In this document: in pieces, positions 59,952 to 64,000 of the stretch
Numbering within the stretch: the stretch's first letter is position 1
How the letters are laid out: every line of letters begins with the position of its first letter
Source: Mycolicibacterium lutetiense
GTDB taxonomy: Bacteria; Actinomycetota; Actinomycetes; Mycobacteriales; Mycobacteriaceae
Direction of reading: 5' to 3'
Assembly: GCF_017876775.1 (NCBI RefSeq)
Contig: NZ_JAGIOP010000002.1
Location: 2,790,001 to 2,854,000 of the forward strand
Length of the DNA: 64,000 nt
The notes under the pieces: model-generated
Told to the model about the DNA's origin: nothing
The model's input: the letters and a program-made list of their open reading frames with translations, nothing else
Database searches by the model: none
Made by a program: the position numbers and the translations under genes

Positions 59952-60338
59952 ATGACACACATCAATTCAGCACACAGCCATTCAGCACACACCGCATTCC
60001 GCAGCACGCGACGCCCCCTGGGCACCCTTGCCATGGCCGCCCTGATCTGGTCGGGATGTCTGGCCGTCGCTGCCCAGGCCGGCGCCGACCCTGGTGGCGG
60101 GGGTCGCACTCCCGAACAGCAGGAAGCTGCCCTCACGTTCGCCCAATGTGTCCGCGACAACGGAGTGCCCGACTTCCCCGACCCTGCCACCGCGCAGGAT
60201 CCCGTCATCGACACCACGAAAATGCGGGGCGGCGTCGGTGCCCGCAGCATTCCCGAACTCCAGCCCGCGGTGGACGCCTGCCACGACTTCTTGACCGCCG
60301 CGCTGCCGGGGCCAGTGGGAACTGGCCGGCCGGCCTGA
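59952..60338 (+). CDS. Small secreted protein with paired Cys
   Basis: 128 residues from ATG 59952. His/Ser-rich N-terminus, then signal-like hydrophobic segment (LGTLAMAALIWSGCLAVAA) ending near AGADPG. The mature part contains TFAQCVRDNGVPDFPDPA and VDACHDFL, a pattern (FAQC.R..GVPDFPDP) common in secreted or lipid-anchored actinobacterial proteins near efflux or two-component systems. Two mature Cys may form a disulfide. Function unknown. It starts the transcript that runs into the carboxypeptidase and membrane protein. Confidence 0.65.
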   Translation: MTHINSAHSHSAHTAFRSTRRPLGTLAMAALIWSGCLAVAAQAGADPGGGGRTPEQQEAALTFAQCVRDNGVPDFPDPATAQDPVIDTTKMRGGVGARSIPELQPAVDACHDFLTAALPGPVGTGRPA

Positions 60339-60342
60339 AGTC

Positions 60343-60981
60343 ATGACCCACAACCAATCAGCACGACCAGCCGCCCGCCATATCCCCGCCGTCGTCTTCG
60401 CTGCCGCTGTAGTGCTCAACGCGGTGCTTATCGGTGTACTCGTCCACCAGTCGCTGGCACCTGTTGCGGCAGCTGCGCACCGTCCTTGGATAGAAAGCAC
60501 CCCGGAGGACCGGCCGACATCGAAGATCACCGTCCTCGACGGCGCCGTCCCCGACGGTGTGACGGTCTTCGATGACGAAATTCCTGCTGTGGTCAACCTC
60601 GACGCTGATCTGCTCGCTGTCCTGCGCCGGGCCGCAACAGACGCCACGGATGACGGCGTCGAGTTCGTCGTCAACAGCGGCTGGCGTTCCCCGAACTACC
60701 AGGATCACCTGCTTCGCGAAGCGGTCTCGGAGTACGGGTCGGAAGCGGAAGCGGCCCGGTGGGTGGCCACCCCCGACACGTCTGCACACGTGTCGGGGGA
60801 CGCGGTCGACATCGGACCCGCCGATGCCGCCGCATGGCTGTCCAGGCATGGCGCCGGGTACGGGCTGTGCCAGATCTATGGCAACGAACCCTGGCACTAC
60901 GAACTGCGTCCCGACGCTGTCGATTACGGATGCCCGCCCCTATACGCCGATCCCACCCACGATCCAAGGATGCAGCAGTGA
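60343..60981 (+). CDS. VanY-like D-alanyl-D-alanine carboxypeptidase (M15B)
   Basis: 212 residues from ATG 60343, four bases after the preceding stop. N-terminal membrane anchor (IPAVVFAAAVVLNAVLIGVL, about 12-32). M15 zinc motifs: VNSGWRSPNYQDHLL (about 108), His and Asp in SAHVSGDAVDIGPADA (H-x6-D, about 146-153), and the catalytic/zinc end NEPWHYELR (about 185). It should trim the terminal D-Ala of peptidoglycan stem peptides. Coupled to the next gene by GTGA. Confidence 0.85.
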   Translation: MTHNQSARPAARHIPAVVFAAAVVLNAVLIGVLVHQSLAPVAAAAHRPWIESTPEDRPTSKITVLDGAVPDGVTVFDDEIPAVVNLDADLLAVLRRAATDATDDGVEFVVNSGWRSPNYQDHLLREAVSEYGSEAEAARWVATPDTSAHVSGDAVDIGPADAAAWLSRHGAGYGLCQIYGNEPWHYELRPDAVDYGCPPLYADPTHDPRMQQ

Positions 60982-62336
60982 CCAGCGCGATCAGCCAGTT
61001 TCGGCCCGGGCCAGTCGAGGCTGTGACCACACCGACGATCTGGCATCCGTTGTGGCGGACCGCGTTCCGCTTCTGCGTCGTCTATTTCGGCCTGTATTGC
61101 GTGCTCACCACGTATATCCCGTTCGAGCTGCTGGGCGTCCTCGGCCGCTGGATCCGCAGTGGGCCGTGGGTTGTGCTCCTGACCGACCCTGTCACCGGTT
61201 GGGTGGGCAGAACGTTTTTCGGGGTCGACGCGGTGCTGCACGAGGACTCCGGAGCCGGAGATCAGACGGCCATCTGGGTGTTGGTGTTCTGCATCCTGGT
61301 TGCCGCGGTGGTGGCCACCGCAATGTGGACTGCCGTCGACCGTCGCACCTCCCACCCTCGGCTGGCGGCCTGGTTCACGCTGTTCCTTCGGCTGTGCCTG
61401 GGCGGGCAGATGCTGTCGTTCGGATTTTCCAAGCTGATCCCCATCCAGATGCCTGGCCCCACGCTGACACAGCTGTTGCAGCCGTACGGCAACCTCAGTC
61501 CCATGTCGGTGCTTTGGCTACAGGTCGGCAGCTCCTATCCATACGAGATGGCTCTCGGCGCTGCGGAGGTCGTCGCCGGGTTGCTGCTATTCGTGCCTCG
61601 GACCGCGGTGCTGGGCGCCGCAGTGAGTCTGGCGAGCATGGCTCAAATCCTCCTGATGAACATGACCTTCGATGTGCCGGAAAAACTGCTGTCCTCGCAC
61701 CTGCTCTTGATCAGCCTGTTCCTGCTCGCGCCGTACCTGCGTCGGCTGGTGAATGTGTTTGTGTTGCAACGCACATGCGAACCATTGACGCAGCCCTCGC
61801 TGTTCACCGACGCCCGGAGAAACCGCATCGCGGCTTGGGTTCAGATGACCATCGGCATCTGGGTCGCGTTCAGCGGCGGCTTTGACCGCTGGGTGGTCTG
61901 GCAAGATCAATACGGCGCGGCCAGCCCGAAGTCCGAACTGTACGGAATCTGGGAGGTGCGGGACTTCACCCTCGACGGGCAGCCGTTGCCGCCGTTGACC
62001 ACCGACGAGAATCGTTGGCAGCGACTTATTTTCGATGACCCCGCAGCGGCAACCTACCAACAGATGAACGGTGAACTGGTGCCGGTGCGCGCCGATTTCC
62101 TCTCCGACAGCCGACTGGAACTCACCACGCTGACAAACGCAACCGGCGGAAACGACGGGCGCAGGCCACCCTTCGCGACGCTGTCTGCTGATCAACCCAC
62201 CCCAGACCGACTGTTACTGCACGGGCAACTGCGCGACCGTCCGGTTGCGATCAACCTGGAACGCGTGGATCCGAACAATTTCACTTTGCGCAGCCGCGGA
62301 TTCCACTGGGTGCAGGATTACGCGTACTTCGGCTGA
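60978..62336 (+). CDS. DoxX-like multi-pass membrane protein with C-terminal extracytoplasmic domain
   Basis: 452 residues from GTG 60978, overlapping the carboxypeptidase stop. About eight hydrophobic segments up to residue about 300. The central block (RLCLGGQMLSFGFSKLIPIQ, then MALGAAEVVAGLLLFVP) follows the DoxX pattern. The final 150 residues are soluble and strand-rich (GIWEVRDFTLDGQPLPPLTT, ending HWVQDYAYFG), resembling DoxX-plus-beta-domain proteins. Its biochemical role is unknown. Operon position ties it to the carboxypeptidase. Confidence 0.7.
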   Translation: MTSAISQFRPGPVEAVTTPTIWHPLWRTAFRFCVVYFGLYCVLTTYIPFELLGVLGRWIRSGPWVVLLTDPVTGWVGRTFFGVDAVLHEDSGAGDQTAIWVLVFCILVAAVVATAMWTAVDRRTSHPRLAAWFTLFLRLCLGGQMLSFGFSKLIPIQMPGPTLTQLLQPYGNLSPMSVLWLQVGSSYPYEMALGAAEVVAGLLLFVPRTAVLGAAVSLASMAQILLMNMTFDVPEKLLSSHLLLISLFLLAPYLRRLVNVFVLQRTCEPLTQPSLFTDARRNRIAAWVQMTIGIWVAFSGGFDRWVVWQDQYGAASPKSELYGIWEVRDFTLDGQPLPPLTTDENRWQRLIFDDPAAATYQQMNGELVPVRADFLSDSRLELTTLTNATGGNDGRRPPFATLSADQPTPDRLLLHGQLRDRPVAINLERVDPNNFTLRSRGFHWVQDYAYFG

Positions 62337-62371
62337 TATGTAGGCATGGTTTGTCAAGGGACAGGTGAAGC

Positions 62372-62668
62372 TCACTCGTTGATCTTCGCTGCACCTCCAC
62401 ACGCTCTCGATGCCACCCGCCGCTCAGCCAGCACCAGTTGCCGCCGGATCAGAAACAGCGGAAACGCCACACTCACGGCAAGGACCGCACTGAGCACCAG
62501 GTAGATCCACACCTTCGGGATGCCGATCCGGCGCGCCTCGACCACCATGAACACAAAGGCCGCCAACGCGAACACCAATAGGTCGTTGGTGAGCGAGGAC
62601 GTCGCGTAGTTGGTGTAGCCGCTCTGGAAGTGTCGACCGTCGCGTAATTCCCCCGGGGTGTCCGTCAC
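62372..62668 (-). pseudogene. DUF2834 membrane protein gene, 5' end replaced by an IS21-type element
   Basis: The frame to the stop at 62372 reads FQSGYTNYATSSLTNDLLVF, ALAAFVFMVVEARRIG and LVLSAVLAVSVAFPLFLIRR, the typical middle and end of DUF2834 proteins with their last two membrane helices. The expected first helix is missing. The GTG at 62668 and the first 12 codons (TDTPGELRDGRH) lie in what looks like the end of the IS element (from about 62631). The gene is therefore probably truncated, although a short fusion product could still be made. Confidence 0.6.
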
Positions 62669-62701
62669 GTAATTCCGCCACCGGTGGGCCTCGGTGTAGG
62701 T

Positions 62702-63484
62702 CTACCGGGATGGCTTGGTGTTGTCTACCGGCGCGCTAGCGCCGGGTCTTTTTCGGGGTCTGTAGCTAGGGCCGTCCATCAGGATTTGGTGGCTGGTATT
62801 GATCAACCGGTCGAGCAGTGACTCGGCGACGACGGGGTTGGGGAACAGGTTGTACCAGTCCTTTGGTGATCGGTTGGAGGTCAGGATGAGCGGTTTGCCG
62901 TTGACGGCGCGGTCGGAGATCAACTCGTAGAGGTCGTCGGCGTGCATCGCGGTGTGCTCGCGCATGGCGAAGTCGTCGAGGATGAGCACGAGCGGTTTGG
63001 TGTATTCGCGGATGCGTTGACCCCAGGTGCGATCGGCGTGACCGCCGGCGAGGTCGGAGAGCACCCGGGAGGTCTTGGCGAAGCGGACGTCGCCGCCGCG
63101 GCGGGCTACGGCGTGGCCAAGTGCTTGTGCCATATGGGTTTTCCCGACGCCGACGGGTCCGTAGAGGATGACTGATTCGGCGGCGTCGAGCCACCGCAGT
63201 GCGGCCAGGTCTCGCAGCATCGCGGCGGGCAGTTTGGTGTTGGCGGTGAAGTCGAAGGATTCGAAGGTCGATTGTTCCTCGAAGCGGGCTCGGCGGATGC
63301 GCCGGGTGAGGGCGGCGGATTCGCGGCGGGCGATCTCGTCTTCGCAGAGAACTTGGAGGAAGTCGAGGTGTCCGAGGGTGCCGTCGCGGGTTTGGGCCAG
63401 CCGGGTGTCGAGGGTGTCGAGCATGCCGGTGAGTTTGAGGGTGCGTAGCGCATTGCGCAGGGCGGGGTCGAGAATGCTGCTCAT
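62702..63484 (-). CDS. istB: IS21-family transposition ATPase IstB
   Basis: 260 residues from ATG 63484, with AAGGA about 10 bases upstream. DnaC/DnaA-like AAA+ fold: Walker A VILYGPVGVGKTHMAQALG (about 106-124), Walker B PLVLILDDFAMRE (about 163-175), sensor region PLILTSNRSPKDWYNLF. IstB-type ATPases select target DNA and activate the IstA transposase. The C-terminal tail is basic (SYRPRKRPG). Confidence 0.9.
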   Translation of the reverse strand: MSSILDPALRNALRTLKLTGMLDTLDTRLAQTRDGTLGHLDFLQVLCEDEIARRESAALTRRIRRARFEEQSTFESFDFTANTKLPAAMLRDLAALRWLDAAESVILYGPVGVGKTHMAQALGHAVARRGGDVRFAKTSRVLSDLAGGHADRTWGQRIREYTKPLVLILDDFAMREHTAMHADDLYELISDRAVNGKPLILTSNRSPKDWYNLFPNPVVAESLLDRLINTSHQILMDGPSYRPRKRPGASAPVDNTKPSR

Positions 63485-63545
63485 AGGTTGATGTCCTTGG
63501 TTCTGATCGAATGATGTTGATTGACAGTCAGATACGATGCGGTGG

Positions 63546-64000
63546 TTACGCGGTCTCGCCGGTGGTGGTGTCGAATGCTTGCGGTCCGCGCAGATGGGCC
63601 GCGGCCTGCGGGGCGGCGGATTCGGGAATGCCGTCGAGTTCGGTGCCGGCGACCAGGATCCCCTTGACGGTGCGGTAGCTCGGATCGCCCACAGCTATCG
63701 AACGGGCGCAGGCGGCCTCCAGGCGGACGTCGCCGACGGTCTTGCGCAGTGCGAGGACGCCTTGGGCGCTGCGCAACCGGTGGATGGCGTTGACTTCCAT
63801 GAACTCGGCGATGACCTGGGTGCAGGCCGGTCCGACCTCGGCGGCCACCCGGCGGCACCAGGTCGGGTTGCGCATCGTGAAGGCGATCTTCTCCGGCGGG
63901 TAGTGCTCAAAGTCGGTGGCCCGCCCGCGGTGATGGGTGACGTGGGTGGCCACCACGTCACCGCCGTGCACGATCTGCACGATGTCACCGCAGGTGCGAG
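63546..64000 (-). CDS. istA: IS21-family transposase IstA, C-terminal part (gene continues past the window)
   Basis: The frame is open to the window end, about 151 residues. Segments FTMRNPTWCRRVAAEVGPAC, ALRKTVGDVRLEAACARSIA and DPSYRTVKGIL match the C-terminal region of IstA transposases, after the catalytic DDE core that lies outside. The stop at 63546 is 61 bases before the istB start. Confidence 0.85.
   Translation of the reverse strand, partial: RTCGDIVQIVHGGDVVATHVTHHRGRATDFEHYPPEKIAFTMRNPTWCRRVAAEVGPACTQVIAEFMEVNAIHRLRSAQGVLALRKTVGDVRLEAACARSIAVGDPSYRTVKGILVAGTELDGIPESAAPQAAAHLRGPQAFDTTTGETA

Larger units (their letters stand above)
62631..64000 (-). mobile_element. IS21-family insertion sequence, partial (right end and istB plus 3' istA)
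   Basis: istA (3' part) and istB are adjacent on the minus strand. The proposed right terminus is TGTCGACCGTCGCG at 62631, the TG start being usual for IS21 ends. Behind it the motif CGTAATTCC occurs at 62643-62651 and 62668-62676, 25 bases apart, as expected for the multiple transposase-binding repeats of IS21 termini. The left end lies beyond the window. Confidence 0.65.

Noticed and set aside
1..64000. CRISPR array, tRNA or rRNA genes, prophage
   Set aside because: I saw no regularly spaced repeats, cloverleaf-type sequences, rRNA landmarks or phage structural genes. Only the IS21-type element is mobile.

Overview
The window is high-GC actinobacterial chromosome, almost certainly from a rapidly growing mycobacterium (Mycolicibacterium type). 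Three things point there: two MmpS/MmpL lipid-export pairs, a mycobacterial haemophore-type secreted protein, and a block whose order mirrors what I recall of M. tuberculosis Rv0269c-Rv0274 (polD2, fadD2, fadE6, alpha/beta hydrolase, TetR, VOC protein). Coding density is high. Many genes are joined by ATGA or GTGA stop/start overlaps. I found no rRNA or tRNA genes and no CRISPR array.

Layout. 1-5.4 kb: regulators, a SAM methyltransferase, and a VOC gene divergent from a TetR-hydrolase-dehydrogenase operon, with a perfect inverted repeat between them. 5.4-13 kb: fused acyl-CoA dehydrogenase (FadE6-like), two small exported or membrane proteins, two SDR enzymes, FadD2-like ligase and PolD2-like polymerase. 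13-16.5 kb: lutABC lactate oxidation genes, then a STAS protein, a 21-codon ORF and a very strong hairpin. 16.5-20.4 kb: DUF1254 lipoprotein, an AraC remnant, a haemophore-like protein, a Cys-containing secreted protein and a class III CoA-transferase. 20.5-25.4 kb: a GABA shunt (gabT-gabD) divergent from a PucR-type regulator. 25.3-31.9 kb: a minus-strand run mmpS-mmpL-MFS-acyl-CoA dehydrogenase-thioesterase, with an ECF sigma factor just upstream. 32.7-35.6 kb: NCS2 purine permease, DUF808 protein, cold-shock protein. 36.3-41.1 kb: TetR-mmpS-mmpL-TetR. 41.2-46.3 kb: DHDPR-like enzyme, secreted hydrolase, OsmC protein, ArgP-like LysR, TetR. 46.3-51.6 kb: NarL-type two-component system, kinase-type P-loop protein, a Crp paralogue, MarR-DUF5313. 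51.7-56.9 kb: GntR-MFS pair behind a 30-bp perfect palindrome, ABC-F ATPase, serine hydrolase. 56.9-62.3 kb: a cell-wall module with a coiled-coil putative peptidoglycan hydrolase, a VanRS-like two-component system, a small secreted protein, a VanY-like carboxypeptidase and a DoxX-like membrane protein. 62.3-64 kb: a DUF2834 gene apparently cut by an IS21-family element whose istB and the 3' part of istA fill the window end.

How the genes work together. Much of the window is fatty-acid and lipid handling (FadE, FadD, CoA-transferase, thioesterase, MmpL export) under TetR, sigma and other local regulators. The features I consider most worth following are the VanRS/VanY-like cell-wall module, the GntR and MarR palindromic operators, the mmpSL-acyl-CoA operon beside a sigma factor with no anti-sigma gene, and the IS21 insertion scar.
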